This document shows, in pieces, positions 42,724 through 43,597 of a stretch of 43,597 nt of DNA. Position numbers and translations under genes: made by a program. The first letter of the stretch is position 1, and every line of letters begins with the position of its first letter. Under the pieces are notes generated by a model. The model worked only from the letters and a program-made list of their open reading frames with translations, searched no databases and was not told where the DNA came from. The stretch is from Aphanocapsa feldmannii 277cV (GTDB lineage: Bacteria > Cyanobacteriota > Cyanobacteriia > PCC-6307 > Cyanobiaceae): contig SRMO01000054.1 of assembly GCA_004768415.1 (NCBI GenBank), positions 3,344-46,940 of the forward strand, read 5' to 3'.

Positions 42724-43593
42724 TTATAATAAACTTCTCAAAACTTCAGCTGTACGTTGTCCTGTTCGCATCCAACTAAACTGCTTTACACGAGACAATC
42801 CTGCCTCGCGCAATTGCAAGCGCAAGTTGGGATCGTTCACAATATCTTGCATCGCTCCTGCTAGACCAAAAACATCGTAGGGGTCTACTAAAAGTGCTGC
42901 ATCTCCAGCAACTTCTGGAATGCTGGATAAGTTCGAGGCGATCGTAGGAGTCCCACAAGCCATTGCTTCCAGTACCGGTAAGCCAAAGCCTTCCCACAGG
43001 CTAGGGAAGACAACTGCTAATGCGCAAGCGATGATACGAGGTAATTCTGCATCTGATACGTAATCAAGAAAGCGTACCTGCTTGCCAACTCCTAGCTCGT
43101 TGGCTAACATTTTTAGCTGAGGAGTATAACGACGATCAGTTGGCCCTGCCAACCAAAACTCATGATTATTCTGGCTAGAAATTTGGGCGAACGCTCGAAT
43201 AGCACGGGCCAAATTTTTATGAGGATCGTGACGCCCAACATAAAGAAAATAATTCTCAGTTTGACTCGCCATAGGATGAAAGCGCTCAAGATCTACACCT
43301 AGCCAAATCACGGTCACTTTCCTCGCTGAAATACCAAACCACTCGACCACATCGCGAGCAGTTGCTTCCGAATTGCAGATCAGATGTTCTGCACAATTAG
43401 TTACTTGAGGAATATAATAATGAAAATAGGGTAGCAATGGAGAACGGCGAGTGAACCGCAGCGGAATTAGATCATGAATCATTACCACTGATCGACAAGA
43501 TGTAAAAAGTGGTGCTTCTGGTATTAGAGAAAAAAGAAGTGAAGACTTGAGTTCTCGATAAATATGCGGGAGGCAGAATTGAGTCCAGAACAA
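42724..43593 (-). CDS. GT4 family glycosyltransferase (may extend past the window edge)
   Basis: [17 protein letters not shown]...[18 protein letters not shown]...[23 protein letters not shown]...[49 protein letters not shown]-rich relative to the rest of the window. Confidence 0.92.
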   Translation of the reverse strand: MFWTQFCLPHIYRELKSSLLFSLIPEAPLFTSCRSVVMIHDLIPLRFTRRSPLLPYFHYYIPQVTNCAEHLICNSEATARDVVEWFGISARKVTVIWLGVDLERFHPMASQTENYFLYVGRHDPHKNLARAIRAFAQISSQNNHEFWLAGPTDRRYTPQLKMLANELGVGKQVRFLDYVSDAELPRIIACALAVVFPSLWEGFGLPVLEAMACGTPTIASNLSSIPEVAGDAALLVDPYDVFGLAGAMQDIVNDPNLRLQLREAGLSRVKQFSWMRTGQRTAEVLRSLL

Positions 43594-43597
43594 GCGA

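Overview
This is a high-GC window from a picocyanobacterium of the Synechococcus/Cyanobium type. It is mostly a dense run of core genes: secG, gpmI, pyrR, gpsA, a group-2-like sigma factor, DUF4336, DUF760, lepB, menD, menB, glgA, murF, tRNA-Leu(UAA), ndhL, DUF3007, trpA, a c-type cytochrome, a PGM1-related ATP-grasp ligase, pgeF, Tab2, an S1-domain protein, a creatininase family protein, the alkane pair ado/aar, accA, an SDR, folE, trpF, an M50 protease, a lipoate ligase-like protein, TauE/SafE, psaM, por and chlL/chlB/chlN. The non-routine signal is confined to small islands. (i) At about 4.9-5.3 kb there is a decayed secreted Cys-containing protein gene. (ii) At about 6.9-7.7 kb there are repeat remnants and an antitoxin gene whose ParE/RelE-like partner survives only as an N-terminal stub fused in frame to DUF4336. 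(iii) At about 41.8-43.6 kb a truncated, apparently frameshifted helicase C-terminus abuts a repeat shared with island (ii), next to an AT-rich glycosyltransferase that runs off the window. I see no CRISPR array, prophage, or intact defence or secondary-metabolite cluster. No clearly new multi-gene system is demonstrable from sequence reading alone. All family calls come from recognising the supplied translations; no database search was run.
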